A DNA stretch of 64,000 nucleotides, from assembly GCA_016630955.3 (NCBI GenBank), contig CM049985.1, positions 1,178,001 to 1,242,000 of the forward strand, written 5' to 3'. The translations under genes and the position numbers were made by a program. A model generated the notes under the pieces. The model was not told the origin of the DNA. It worked only from the letters and a program-made list of their open reading frames with translations, and did no database searches. Below, piece by piece: positions 18,960-30,461 of the stretch. How positions within the stretch are numbered: the first letter of the stretch is position 1; every line of letters begins with the position of its first letter. Origin of the DNA: Didymella arachidicola (taxonomy: Eukaryota > Ascomycota > Dothideomycetes > Pleosporales > Didymellaceae).

Positions 18960-20285
18960 CTATCTCATTGGTACAAATGGAGGTGCAGAGGGGTTCAATA
19001 GTGCCATGCCTGGTGTTGGCTGCTTGCAGGTCTCTTCAAAAACCGAACGATCGTTTGAAGGCAAAATTGGCCGCCCTGCAACATCGCCGTCGGCTCTGCG
19101 CCCTCGCTCAGTCTGAGAGACTCCTTTGCTCCGACCATCCACCTGTTCAAACCACTTTCTTCCAAACTGCGGCCTGTACAGATCGTTCAGCCCAGGGCTG
19201 CTGAGCCTTGCATACAGCGCCGGAAACCTCTCAGCCAGACCCTGGAGATCCTCCGCGACTCCCGGCTCACTCATCCGCTGGCCAAGTGCCTTGATGCAGG
19301 CATACACATACTTATCATTCTCGCCCAGACAGTTCCACATCGTCTCGATCTCGACCGCGAAAATTGGGCGTCTAGACGAAAACTGCTGCATGATGGTGAC
19401 ATCCAGACGATACGCATCCCGATGCAGCCTGAACATCTCCAGCGTTATAGCGAGCGAGCAGGCGACGAAGAGATTATTCGGTATGCGAAGCGGCTTCATG
19501 GTATGCATCGTGGCGAACGTACAAGCTCGTGCCATCCAGGATATCAGAATCTTGAGCGCAGCAGCGCTGGTGGCTTTTGATGGGAGCACGAGCTTCTGCT
19601 CCGTTGGAAGACCTCGCCATGCTTCGTTGTCTTCTCGCGCAAAGGTTCGTATGAACTTGTTGACTACCTCGCGGCCGAGAAACAGAACAAGCAGTTTCTT
19701 CGGAGCAGCGCAATAGAGAATCTGGGTGGTGGTGCCGTTGATGATATCGATCTTGAGACCACCGAGAGCGTTCAACTTGCGCTGAGGTGATATGTGGGGT
19801 AGCAAGGAGTGCAGAGCGTGCAAGTGGCGAATAGCATCTGGGTCAGGATACCAACGCTGGGCGCTGCCGTTGCCGTGTGACTCATAAGATAGGCCAAATT
19901 GGTAGTCTCGAATTGGATACCCCGCAGGCTCGCTGACGTAGTGTGGTATTGGAGCCTGGAGAGCTTCCATGCTAGCTCTTTGGGCATCTCTTCGTGCGAG
20001 GTATTGTCCTACAACGTCGTCTTGAACGTAGACCCCGCCGTACATCATGAGATCTTGATCTTGATTTCCAGGAGTTGTCATTTCAGAATGCGGGGAGGCA
20101 TGACTTAATTCGGACTCATTGGGCATACCCGTGCCAGAGCCTGAGCGGCGACAAAGAAGAGAAGGCGACGGCGATGTAATATTTGTTTGAAAGGCAGTAT
20201 TTACAGAAACGATTGACTCTGCAAAACTCAAGTCCTCTGCGTCCGTGTAGTCGTTGCTGAGCGAGGGGGTACGAGTTCTGGACAT
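18960..20285 (-). CDS. Hypothetical protein, fungal-specific
   Basis: 441 aa, single exon, ATG at 20285. The first 130 residues are Ser/Thr-rich and probably disordered (SLSNDYTDAEDLSFAES). The middle (about 180-370) is compact, with alternating hydrophobic segments (KKLLVLFLGREVVNKFIRTF, AALKILISWMARACTF, VACSLAITLEMFRLHRDAYRL), reminiscent of the BTB-like helical proteins common in Pleosporales, though I cannot confirm a BTB fold. The tail is basic and disordered. No signal peptide or catalytic motif is seen. Its stop lies 62 bp from that of the DHH gene in a convergent arrangement. Confidence 0.75.
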   Translation of the reverse strand: MSRTRTPSLSNDYTDAEDLSFAESIVSVNTAFQTNITSPSPSLLCRRSGSGTGMPNESELSHASPHSEMTTPGNQDQDLMMYGGVYVQDDVVGQYLARRDAQRASMEALQAPIPHYVSEPAGYPIRDYQFGLSYESHGNGSAQRWYPDPDAIRHLHALHSLLPHISPQRKLNALGGLKIDIINGTTTQILYCAAPKKLLVLFLGREVVNKFIRTFAREDNEAWRGLPTEQKLVLPSKATSAAALKILISWMARACTFATMHTMKPLRIPNNLFVACSLAITLEMFRLHRDAYRLDVTIMQQFSSRRPIFAVEIETMWNCLGENDKYVYACIKALGQRMSEPGVAEDLQGLAERFPALYARLSSPGLNDLYRPQFGRKWFEQVDGRSKGVSQTERGRRADGDVAGRPILPSNDRSVFEETCKQPTPGMALLNPSAPPFVPMR

Positions 20286-20453
20286 GATAGCAAAGAAAGT
20301 AGCGCTAGCGATAGTCAGATTGTAGATTGATGTAAGAGAGATGGAGTTTCAGATTGCGTTTGTATGTTATCAAACCATCTGCCCACGTGAGCCTGTCAAG
20401 GCTTGGTCGTTACTTCCATGGCGAGGTGAAGAGTGCAACGCACTAAGCTGGGG

Positions 20454-20930
20454 TCACGTGAATCTACTCTTGTGGCTGCGTTGCGGCCAGCACTTCAGGT
20501 GGCGCAGAATCTTGAGGCTGCATGCCTCACGCGGCTGGTCAGTGACTGATGCTGTATAGTTCAAGTGAGTAACGTAGGTCTTGGAGTGGTATCCACGTTG
20601 GTGGTCACCGAGACCATACTGTTGTCCCGATGCAGAGAACAGTACGGACGATACATCCGGTCGCCAGTCGGCCTTGCCACAGCGTCGAGGATTCTTGTAG
20701 TCCTCTATCTCAGGGGCCGGGTCGCGGTTGTGTATCTCAACTTGAGTTTGTATGTTAGGACCTACGACTGTTGACTTACTGGGCCTCGACTCTGGTTCAA
20801 CGAAAGAGGAGTTCTGCCTCCGCAATATGCGGTACTTTTTTCTCTTTGACTTCGCCTCCAAAGATGTAGTATCAAAGCTCAAGTTCGCGTCGCAGATGGA
20901 TGATGCGTGGGATTCGTGAGGACTGCTCAT
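20454..20930 (-). CDS. Possible small hypothetical protein
   Basis: An open frame of 158 codons from the ATG at 20930. It contains a plausible 39-nt intron (GTAAGT...CTAAC...CAAG around 20733-20775) whose removal keeps the frame. The sequence is polar, with a Lys/Arg cluster KSKRKKYRILRR near the start. No family is recognised, and the frame could be chance. It is kept because of the clean splice-like signals. Confidence 0.3.
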   Translation of the reverse strand: MSSPHESHASSICDANLSFDTTSLEAKSKRKKYRILRRQNSSFVEPESRPSKSTVVGPNIQTQVEIHNRDPAPEIEDYKNPRRCGKADWRPDVSSVLFSASGQQYGLGDHQRGYHSKTYVTHLNYTASVTDQPREACSLKILRHLKCWPQRSHKSRFT

Positions 20931-22392
20931 CTGGTCGAGTGCGAATTACAGGCTGCTAAGACGTTTTGTCGGTGCAAGAGACGGAAAGTTAAAGTCCGAG
21001 TTGGGGGTATGAAGACAGCATAGTAGCCTCTTGAATCACGTATGGCAGAGTGGTGGAAGACTCAAAGGGTGTTCGAACCCTTTTCACCCTACTAGACGTC
21101 CTCGAGGTGTTTCACAGCAATGGCTCTAAGCTTCAAGCGCTGCATGTGAGGCAGGTTCATCTCTCCGCTGGCTTGAGAGCCCCTTGTGGCCTTGTCTGAG
21201 TATGCTCCCTAGCCCCAAGTCCGCTCAGGGAACTCTTGCCTACCGCTCGGGTTCATTTATCAATCTGATGGGTCCCTGGAGGCTATGATAGGCCGCGGCC
21301 CGTCAAATAATGCGTGATTGCATAAACAACGCCAGAGTTCGGCAACAAGCCAGAAGGTTTCCAAGGTTTCGGCATGCGCAGGCAAGGCTGAGAGGCATCA
21401 ACTCCGACGGAAGCTAACTTATATCAAGACTTAGCTCTCAGATCTCAAGCCAGAGTATTCTGCCGCTCGAACACTTTCACCAAAACAGTGGTTGTTGAGA
21501 GTAAGTTCCAACGCCAGGCTCTCGGAGAGAATCCCCGCAGCTCTGCTGCATGTCAGCGTTCACCGTCGTCGGGAGCAAAGATCACCGACAAGGGCGGCAG
21601 ATTGACCAAAGTCCAGAATCTGCGATCATTGCCCCTACCAGTCTGGTAAATGAGGTATTGAGGTTGGAAATTGAGATAAACATGACAGGCGAGCATGCCA
21701 CCAGGATGTCGCTGACGCTTCGGGCGCACGTGAGCCAAGGCGCTGGGCTGGCAGATCCCGAATTTAGCGTGCACAAGTCCCCATGTGCTAAAAACAGTAC
21801 TCCGGACTATCCGCAGGGTGCGCGACACGGTATAGTCCGGGCGCTTTCAAGTGTGCGACGCGTCGCGCATCTGCGGTTAGCTGTGTCACTCAGCTCGTGT
21901 TGATGTGACGGCGCGCAGCTTCATTGATTTGGTAAGAGCTAACGAATCAAGTACACTTGGCCTGCAACTACGATGTTGCGCGTGGGCCCCGGCTGACTTC
22001 ATTTCCGCAGCCGCTAGGGCCGTCGTCAGGGGCGGCAGGCTCGTCCACCTCACTCTTGACAGGCGAATCCTGTCTTCCTTCGGAGGCGTACCTCTGATGA
22101 AAATCATATCCCGGAAAGGCCGTCAGCATCGATGATTTGATGGGGACTGATTAGTTAGGATAGCGTCACACATTATATCACAGGAAAGAAAGAATGCAAA
22201 TTGGAATCGTAATTCGTGAATGGTCAATTGCAGCGTAATGCTGCCCCTAAGGTGAACAAGAAACGTACAACCAACGTACGATACAAAAGAAGAAGTGAAG
22301 TTTGTCCAGCGCGTGCTATGCGAGCTTTTCCCCAAGCCAAGATGATGCCTCCAACTCCCCCGGAAATCTCATCTCCGTGATGCGTAAATCGT
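20931..22392. other. Gene-poor interval
   Basis: About 1.46 kb with no supported gene. It holds a tRNA-like fragment near 21043-21090 (D-arm-like and T-arm-like pieces, no anticodon arm) and short frames without protein-like composition. Confidence 0.5.
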
Positions 22393-23139
22393 CTAAGCAA
22401 GATCGCAGCACCAGATACCAGCGTGCAGAGCGCAGCCGATCTTGGAGTAGTTGTCAGAAGTGAGAATCTCAGCATGGCCGGTCTGGCCGTTGTAGGCCCA
22501 ACCGTCGGACTGGGTGGAGCAGACACCGTCGAGGCCAGGGAGGGTAGGAATCTCGCAGAGCCAGCCACCGACGAAAACGTGCTCGAAGTCGTCAGCGTTA
22601 CCGGGCGCAAGAACCTGGCCGTAGGAGCCGGGGTTGAGCTTGTGGATCATCTGGCCGTTGGAGGAGACAACGGTGTCCATGGCGTTGGACTGGAGCTTAG
22701 CATCATTGGTAAGAGCCTTCAGGCCCAGCTTGGCGCGCCATGTGTCGACAACGGCCTGGTAGCCGGAGGCAGTGGAAGAAGGAGCGGGAGCAGGGGTGGT
22801 AGACGTGGCAGGAGCCTCGGTGCTGGTGGGGGCAGGAGCAGGAGCCTCAGAGTACTGCTCGTAGACGATAGTGCTAGAGGGAGCAGGGGGAGCAGGGGTG
22901 GCAGAGGGCTCTTCGTAGACAACAGTAGTCACAGCGGGAGCCTGGTAGACGGGGGTGGAATCCTTGGTGGGCTTAGCAGTGGGCGTAGGAGGGCCTCCGG
23001 TGTAGAAGACAGTGTGAACGACAGTCTCGTAAACGACGTGAACGTTCTCGACCTCCTTGTACTTGGGCCTGGAGACGTCGTAGTAAGGGGCTGCGATAGC
23101 AGAGCCGGCAAGGGCGAGGATGGCAGTGGAGTAACGCAT
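22393..23139 (-). CDS. Secreted CAP/PR-1 (SCP-like) protein
   Basis: 248 aa, single exon. A signal peptide (MRYSTAILALAGSAIAAP, cleavage near 17) is followed by a Pro/Ala/Thr/Ser-rich linker (about 50-125) containing repeats such as TTVVYEEPSATPAPPAPSS and TIVYEQYSEAP. Then comes a CAP domain (about 125-248): YQAVVDTWRAKLGL, the first CAP His region QMIHKLNPGSYGQVLAPG, and TGHAEILTSDNYSKIGCALH, the counterpart of the GHYTQVVW ... VGC motif. Conserved Cys residues occur in WLCEIP, GVCST, IGCALH and WCC. CAP proteins are secreted and often bind sterols or lipids; several fungal ones act in pathogenesis. The linker is probably O-glycosylated. Confidence 0.88.
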   Translation of the reverse strand: MRYSTAILALAGSAIAAPYYDVSRPKYKEVENVHVVYETVVHTVFYTGGPPTPTAKPTKDSTPVYQAPAVTTVVYEEPSATPAPPAPSSTIVYEQYSEAPAPAPTSTEAPATSTTPAPAPSSTASGYQAVVDTWRAKLGLKALTNDAKLQSNAMDTVVSSNGQMIHKLNPGSYGQVLAPGNADDFEHVFVGGWLCEIPTLPGLDGVCSTQSDGWAYNGQTGHAEILTSDNYSKIGCALHAGIWCCDLA

Positions 23140-26100
23140 TTTGATGTTGGTTGTTGAGGTGATAGCGAATTGACTGAGTGGACTGGTCGGTTGGACGAAG
23201 AGTTATTCTTGATTTTTGTTGAGAGAACGTGAGTGCCGAAGGGCGTAGTGAACGTGAAGTCAAAGAGTGACTGGAATGAGTGTATTCGTCGATAACCTGG
23301 AAGTCGCAGACCTGAGCTATAAGATACGGCGAGAGGAGATCACATACTTTATACGCACATCGCGCTAAGACCGTGCCGCGCTTGTGCGAGATGAATGCGA
23401 GCGCCACGGCCCCAGTCTCCGCACATGCTCATGTGCCTGGCCCTAACAACCTTAGCCGAAAACTGTAATCCCACCGAGGTCCGTGGTAACCAGATTGGGT
23501 CCTTTCATTTCGTTGTCTCCGGCTTGACGTTCGTTGTCTTGAGCTTGTTGTGCGCCTGACCACCTTCATTGTTTTGCATTTCAATTCTTTGTGAGGCTTG
23601 ACTGGACTGCGACTCCAGACATAATGGAATGTCCGGTAAGTCGGGCGCAACAAGGACACTCCTTGCGTCTGCTGGCGCTTCGACTTGTTGCCTCGTTGAC
23701 AGAGCCGGACCTGACGGGCATCAGGGGTAAGACGGGATCATCCTGAGCTCTGTGCAGGGGTAAGTGCACAAAGTGCGTTCATAAAACACGCGGTTCGGGA
23801 AGTCTAGACGAGGCGCTAACTCTGAGGAAGAAAGTCGTTGTGAATTTCACTTCAATGCGGGTCTCTCATTGGGCGCTGGAGCGGCCTTCGTAATCCGGAC
23901 AGGGCCACGTTTCAGATTGACCACTTAGCGTGGGCCTTACTCCGTTGATGACCTCTTGTGCAAACGTGCACAACCGTCCGATCCAGCGACTCTTGGTTTC
24001 AGCTTGGATATTCAACACCTGTGGCTCTGCTGGCTCGGCAGGTGGCGGAGATGATTAGCAAGTCTGTGCGGAACCTTGGAAGCGTCGAGGAGTTCGAGAC
24101 TCAGGAGCGAACTCTTCAACGGTGGATCCACGATGTAATTGCGCACGGGACGGATAGGGACGATGAAATGTCGAACCTTAAGATCTGAAGATCCAGCAGG
24201 CAACGTCAGCCGGGGAAACTGGGAGATGTTTCGCGGCGGTCCGTTGCGGCGGTCTGCAGTCATGGACTCTGACCAGTGACCACACGATAGTAAACACGAA
24301 ACAACACCGCAGCGCTTCATGACACTACGAGGAGCGAACCGTTGTGTTACCACCCCACCCGAGCGGCAGTCCAACACGTGTTGCGGCCGCTGTCGTCCTG
24401 TGCTGTGCAACGGATGCCAGTGTCAACATTCTGGATATGTTGAGCCCGAGACAACCACGTAATACGTCATCTCCCGACCTACGAAGCCTGGGATGCGTTG
24501 AATTACCATCTGGAGATATTGAGGGGTGAAGCAAGGTCTGCATGGATTCCCACTGAGGTTTAATTTTGCTCCCCGCTGTCGCACGACTTGTTTATTCAAA
24601 CCTCATCTCCTACAAAATGAGGCACCGGGTCCAGACCGCGCCTGAGGCAGCAACAGAATTTCATCCCAGCTTTTGAATTTGCTGGCGACCCTGACTTATG
24701 ATCATTTTCGGATGTGACTCGCACAGCAGGAGTGCTGCATGTCAACTTCCCAACAGCGGTAGAGTTCGGCCGTGTTCGGAACACCTGCTTCTGAATTAAG
24801 TACGTACTGCACCTGCGATCTGACCAGATTTCTCGTTGACGAACCTATCGAAACATTTCCTTCCTTCAATTTTTCATGGTGCTTGCTTCTGATTTGATCG
24901 GTGATCTCGGAGGACGTACGCAATGCTGCGGTATTCCCCAGAATGTCATTCCGAGTGGCACTCCTCTAAGGGCTTGCAGGCTCTTCAAGTCTCGACTTCA
25001 GAAGTTTCGTGCAAATGCGATTATCAAACTGTCGATCAACGGCGAGTCGAGACAACATGACCGCACAATGTCAATCTTGGCAGTGTGGAGGATAAGACTC
25101 TTATCGATTAGATAGGACCTGCAGTAGTGCATCCTAAGACGCGGCGACGCCTGCCGATGATCGCCGTCCAGCCCATCGCCGTTGACGGTTTGTCAGAACG
25201 CCTCCGGCTGGGGCTGCTGGATCCACGAATGCCGTGGTCGTGACTCCAGACAACTCGGTTCCTGCACGCAAAAGTCCTCATACGGCGGTTTTACGCGCGT
25301 CCACTCTGCACAATGACGGATTTTCGCCGGACTTTCGACAACAGCCGTAGCGCCGGTAGGTGGATGACTGGGAGTCTTGGGTTCGCAGATTCTTCGCACC
25401 GGCAGCTCCAAAATTCCACGTCACTAACGGAGACCGTCCAACGACTTGGACGCGCTGGGCAGGTCGCAGCCCAACGTTCGGCGGTTGCAGCAACGTGCTT
25501 GTGTGTGTTGCAGTGGCTGGCCAAGAGTGATCTGGCCAGGGAATGACGAAGAAACCCGATCTGACAACCCAGTGTTGAGAGCTCGTCCTGAACGGCGGCC
25601 GGCAAGATTGACTGGCGTTTCTGGAGGCACTCAAAACTCCTCAAGGACTCGTATTGAATTGCTCCGAGTTGTGTGGGTACACACGCGGACAATAAGCGCG
25701 CGCATCCATTGGAAGCTGTTTGCACCACTGCGCGTCTCGTGTGCTGTCGGTTACGATGTTTCTCTTGTCGCCTGTTCGACAACTACTCGGAGATCTCGCA
25801 GTGTCAGAGGACATGTGGTTGCTTTTGACATGTGGCATGCTGAGGGCTTGACTTGCAGGAGGTGTGTGCTTCTGGCAAGGCGCCTTGGCAATCTTCCTTC
25901 GAGGCACTGCAGGCTCGCCACCCACACGACGTCGATACTGCTCCCAGCCCTCCTCGAACTCGATACGGCTTATGATTTTACAGGCTGCGATCTGACTGCC
26001 GTGGGCCCGCTCCCGCGATCACGTTATCTGACAGCGGAAGAATTTCCAGGTCTGCTTGTTAAATCCACAATAGCACCACGGCGCCAACGTTCCATGTCCA

Positions 26101-26793
26101 CAAAGCAGCGACTACCTTCGAGGTAGTCATTGGTCAGTATGACCAATCTAGCATCGTCATGGTAGGCTTCGCGATAACACCGAGCCAAGCCGATGTTCTA
26201 GACATGCAGGTCTCACCGTCTGTGGCTTCCACGTTCCGTCCACGCAAGCACTACCGGACAGAACCATCAGCCATGACGCACGCGATTCTGGCGCAATTCC
26301 CAGCAATTAAAGGCGCAGCAGACGACATATAGCATCGAGGGAGTGCGTGTTGGTAGCAGGTGTGTTTTTCGCGGTTTCTTTTTGACTCCCGCATTCTTTA
26401 TGTCAAACTCTTTCACCGGACATGTGATCTGGTCACAAAGCAGCAAGAATATGAAAGAATCCCGCTAATGGAAAAATCTAAGCCACCGTCTTTGAAAATT
26501 TGGACGGCGCTGCGATGGATCTTTTCGGCCTCCACCATCAACAGCCATTATACGCAGAAAATTTCGAGTTCGTGAAATGTTTGCGGTGGCGCGCATAACC
26601 TGCCACTCATGATTGCGAAAACGTCTCCACAATACCAAAACATGTGAAGCCAATGACTTTCTTGCTCATTTCGGAAGCATCCGTGTAGCATCCGCTGCTG
26701 TATCACTGGCCACTTAGGGCTCGAGAAAACCTGTGTGCAGAGACAGTCCTAAGACCGCGCGGAGTAGCCTATACACTGCTGCACCTCTGGCCG

Positions 26794-26814
26794 AACAAAG
26801 GTTGGCTAACATAG
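26794..26814. repeat. 21-bp direct repeat, copy 1
   Basis: aacaaaggttggctaacatag, repeated exactly at 27007-27027, 213 bp away. Confidence 0.9.
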
Positions 26815-26897
26815 CTGCCAGGCAAATTGTAGATAGTGGTTGATGGAAAACGGCAGGTTACGGGGGCAGCTGGTCTCGTTCAAGGGATGAAGTGGGG

Positions 26898-26921
26898 CGG
26901 CGCGGATCAACGTCCGCGCCG
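26898..26921. repeat. GC-rich perfect hairpin
   Basis: cggcgcgga and tccgcgccg form a 9-bp perfect stem around a 6-nt loop (tcaacg). It sits between the two 21-bp repeats. Confidence 0.85.
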
Positions 26922-27006
26922 CGTCCGCTGTCTGCTACAGCCTGTCACTCCGGGCATAGCTGCGCAGTACGCGGCTGAAACCGAGTAGGATGACTAAACT
27001 AAACTA

Positions 27007-27027
27007 AACAAAGGTTGGCTAACATAG
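27007..27027. repeat. 21-bp direct repeat, copy 2
   Basis: Exact copy of 26794-26814, preceded by a short actaaactaaactaaac tandem array at about 26993-27009. Confidence 0.9.
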
Positions 27028-27344
27028 TTCTCGACTTACCGCGTCTCCATGTGTGGCTGTCAACCGAAGAAGGATAAATGCCGTGGTGGTCGTTGAGACT
27101 AAGATAAAGGGCTTGGGCTGCCTCCTGCCATCTCTTTCCATCGCACAAAGTCTTTGACAGACATGCACTCCTTGTTTCTTTGAGGTTTCGACTTCGACAC
27201 AGTCACTTCTTGACAGACTTTACACTCCCTTGTTGTTAGTTCCAAGTAAGGAACCGCGACCTCATTCATTACCACCAAGTCCTACCTCTCACCAAGCCAT
27301 ACCACAGTCTTTGAACAAACACACGCTCAATCGAAATATCAAAC

Positions 27345-27938
27345 ATGCTGGCCAAGACTCTCTTCCTCGCCACTGCCCTGCAAGCCGGTCTTGCGACTGC
27401 TTTGGGAAATGCGATCATGAGCAACCGCTGCAACTACGACATCTGGCTCTGGAGCGTCGATCAGGGCTATTCCTCTGACCCAATCCACATCCCCGCTCGC
27501 TCCAAGTACACTGAGCCTATCCGTAGCGCCTGCAATGGCTGCGGCTCCTCGCTGAAGATCAGTAAGACTGATCAGCTCACCGGCGGCCAGCAGACTCAGT
27601 TCGAGTACAGCATTGCCGACGGCAACATCTGGTACGACATCTCTTTCGTAGACTGCGCGAACGGCGAGGACGCCAGTTCCTGCCCTGGTCACAACGAGGG
27701 TCTTTCGATGGATGGCTCAACCTCCGCGTGCGGAAGCCTTAACTGCGCTGCGGGAACATATTGCCCTACGCAGATCTACTACGTCGATTACCCAATGCAG
27801 AAGCTTGGCCTTGAGGATCCAGTATTCACCTGCCCTGGCCAGGGTACTGATATGGACATTTACATGGACGTCTGCAGCGGCGAGGCTTCTCTGAAGCGCA
27901 GCATCGCTGGCAGAATTGCCATTGACGACCGTGCCTAG
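27345..27938 (+). CDS. BYS1-domain secreted protein
   Basis: 197 aa, single exon, with a clear signal peptide (MLAKTLFLATALQAGLATAL, about 20 residues). The mature protein matches the BYS1 (Blastomyces yeast-phase-specific)/thaumatin-like secreted family: NRCNYDIWLWSVDQG, RSKYTEPIR, SLKISKTDQLTGGQQTQFEY and WYDISFVDCANG. Cysteines (NRCN, GCGSS, DCANG, SCPGH, ACGSLNCAAGTYC, FTCPGQG, DVCSG) suggest several disulfides. It ends with a KRS sequence, possibly a Kex2-type site, and a short tail. The family is extracellular and of unsettled function; some members are induced in particular growth phases or on hosts. Confidence 0.88.
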   Translation: MLAKTLFLATALQAGLATALGNAIMSNRCNYDIWLWSVDQGYSSDPIHIPARSKYTEPIRSACNGCGSSLKISKTDQLTGGQQTQFEYSIADGNIWYDISFVDCANGEDASSCPGHNEGLSMDGSTSACGSLNCAAGTYCPTQIYYVDYPMQKLGLEDPVFTCPGQGTDMDIYMDVCSGEASLKRSIAGRIAIDDRA

Positions 27939-28095
27939 ATGGCACTGAAAAGTTGCCTTTCTCTTAGGCTTCTCTGTTCATCCTTGCCGCTGGCGTCTTC
28001 TCCGTTCCGTACGCTGTGCGTGCACCAGGTCTGCTAGATAGACTTATGTCATAACGAATTCATGCCCTTCCTTCCAGACCGTATCCTGTCCAGGC

Positions 28096-29434
28096 CTAAA
28101 TTGTGACTATGAATGTTGTGGTGCTCATGAAGAAATAGACCAGAGCTGCATCGAGCCTCCTGGCTGCAGAAGAATCCGACTTCTTGGTCGTAGGGACGGC
28201 ACTTGTTGGTTCGGTGCTAGCAGCCGTTCCTCGGGCGCCAGCACTGATGGTACTGAGAGTAGCCCAATCGGTAAGAGTCTGCATATCGCCTGTAGCTGGT
28301 AAAGTGGTCCATCTGTCGCCTACGTACAGAACCGTCTGACCGCCGCTACTCGTGATAGAGATTGGGATGTCGCCGATGGTCACCGGCCGCCCAGGCGCAA
28401 GCGTCTGACCTCCAAGGACATACACGGTGGTTCCGCCGATTGCAGAAGTCGCGATTATGAGTCGGTCGGAGGTGTCATCAGGGACTGTCCGAACCTCGCC
28501 TGCAGTGGGCTGTGGAAGTGTTGTTGTTAGATCTCCGACGTGCAGGACAGTTGAACCAGCTGCGTTTGTCGTGATATCGAACACCATATCATCAATCGTG
28601 ACGGGTTTGCCTATGCTCAGAGTAGAAGATCCAATCGCGACTTGAAATTCGACTTGCTCAGTCGCCGTTACCAAGCCGCCATGTAGGGTGACAGTCACTT
28701 GACGTGTAACAGCAATGGGACTGATCGTTAATCCGTCATGAGTGATGGCAGGAGGTGGTGGATAGTCTGTGATGGTCTTACTAGGCACGTTCGTGATGTG
28801 CGCTGGTGCTGCCGTCTGCGATGGCCGTATATTTTTGGTCCACGGGTCGTCAGTCACTTCGATGGTCCTGTATCTGCTAGTCTCGGGCGACAGATCATGG
28901 TCACCGGTTTGCTCCCAGCCGGTCGCAGAGCTTTCCCAGTGCGCAAGTTCTGAAGAAGGACTCCCAAAGCCTGTTGCAGAACTCTCATAATGCGCCGTAG
29001 ATGTAGGCTCATCCCAACCAGAAGCAGAATCCTCGACATGCACAGTTGGAAGGGCCAATGCCGTTGAAGCCGTGGAAATCAAGGTTTGGATGATGATACC
29101 TATATCAACAGGAGTGGTGGAGACGGTGGGGTCATGATTTTGGACACTGGTTGGCGTTGTAAGATCGAAGTCACTGACCGTGGCGTCACCAGCAATTCTG
29201 CTATCGCTTCTGGTCATGCTCGTGTCCCATCCGTATGCACTACTCTCGCCGTGAACCTTTGGCCTCCAGGTGGTAGTTACGATTGTGGCTGCAGCCGTGT
29301 TCACGGTTAAGTTGGATTCCGCTGTGGCGTCGTGGTCAGCAAGCAGCTGCCTCGCAAACACGGGATGTGTACTTACCTTCATTGCGAATCGTGAAAGCCG
29401 ATACAGTTCCAACGAGAGCGAGGACGTGGAGCAT
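28096..29434 (-). CDS. Cell-surface protein with repeated WES/SATGW motifs
   Basis: 427 aa from exons 29434-29377 and 29321-28096 (55-nt intron, GTAAGT ... GCTGAC ... CACAG). The first exon supplies a signal peptide (MLHVLALVGTVSA), which the second frame alone lacks. The N-terminal half has at least four copies of a short motif, ESSAYGWD, EDSASGWDE, YESSATGFG and WESSATGWE. The second half has two copies of a beta-rich unit of about 60 residues, with STLSIGKPVTIDDMVFDI ... VLHVGD matched by QTLAPGRPVTIGDIPISI ... VLYVGD. It ends in a Ser-rich stretch and a hydrophobic tail (ALVYFFMSTTTFIVTI), suggesting a GPI or membrane anchor. No catalytic motif is seen. A cell-wall or adhesion role is inference. 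Confidence 0.75.
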
Positions 29435-30461
29435 GCTGAAAACAGCTATTGTGCCACAGTAGAGATGCTGCAAGATAGGTGTGTACAACTGCACGCGAGA
29501 GCTAAATATTAAGAAGATGACAGCGCAAACCAGACACCTACGAATGCAATTCCAGATCGCAATCTTATTTATTGTGCTTCGTTCAGCCCGCTGGGGCAGA
29601 AGACCTGATCCAGGTAAAGGCTTACGTGCACGGTCCATTCTTGAATCCTTCACAATGCACAGCGCGACTCGTGGCAGGATCGAAAGGCGATTCAGTACCT
29701 ACTTCGAACCTGAAAAGAACGACTGGCAAAAGCGTAGAAGAGCCGGTGGTAAAGTTTGCAATCCAAGTTTCAGCACTTTCGTGTCTAGGCAGGGCTGCGT
29801 TGTGCAAATAGGAAAAGGAAGAGCGCATCCTCGAAGTTTCTCGGTCAGGAAGGTTGCACACACGCACAGCGGGACTGTCGCAACCTTGCTTCCGTGCCGT
29901 GCTGCTCGCGTGGCCAGGCACCCATCGCATGCGACCACAGCGGCATGGTCATTTGATACGCACGCAAGGACCGACACGTGGGAAAGAGGAGGGAAGATGA
30001 TGAGGCTGCCACTCCCGCCTCCGCACCCTACCATCGCATGCACAGACGCGACGAAAAGCAATAGAGCCATGCATCTATAGGAACGCCCGCATCCGCAATC
30101 CTGCGTGGATTCCTTTCGCGCGTCTTGGACGATCATTCGAACTCGGTTGTAGCTATATAGATTCGAATCGGATTATACCAGAGCATAATCTTAACGAAAG
30201 CACATGAAAAGCTCTTATCCCGTACCTTGATTCTAATCCCTTCTCAACAGCATCCTCGATGTCGAATTCCAGTACAATCTCTACTCTCTCCGAAGTCTCT
30301 GCGAGCTTCACCGCGAGGTCGGACACAGTTTCCAAGAACTACCGATGAGATGCTGTCACTGGCACGAACACATTGACAGGATTATGGGAAGTTAAAAACG
30401 TTGCTGAGTCGACCACGCAGGTTCATTGTGCACCTCTATGTTATGTACGATTCCATCCATG
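29435..30461. other. Intergenic
   Basis: About 1 kb. Overlapping frames on both strands (for example 29481-30080) lack recognisable features and begin at non-ATG codons, so no gene is called. Confidence 0.5.

Larger units (their letters stand above)
23140..27344. other. 4.2-kb gene-poor region
   Basis: The largest gene-free stretch of the window. No frame shows a recognisable domain or splice-supported structure, and base composition looks ordinary rather than strongly AT-rich. A 21-bp direct repeat and a GC-rich hairpin occur near its right end (listed separately). It separates the CAP and BYS1-type secreted-protein genes, so it may hold regulatory sequence or degraded element remnants. Confidence 0.6.

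Noticed and set aside
21043..21095. tRNA-like sequence (tggcagagtgg ... gggtgttcgaaccc)
   Set aside because: It has D-arm-like and T-arm-like pieces but no anticodon arm and no matching acceptor stem. It may be a tRNA relic or chance, and is not called as a gene.
22423..23157. 244-codon plus-strand frame
   Set aside because: It is antisense to the CAP protein gene; its Gly/Ser/Arg composition mirrors the Pro/Ala/Thr linker.
25446..26126. 226-codon frame in the gene-poor region
   Set aside because: It starts without an ATG in a gene-like context, has no domain, and shows no splice or promoter support.
29481..30080. 199-codon plus-strand frame
   Set aside because: It starts at GTG, has no domain or signal, and overlaps frames on the other strand of equal quality.
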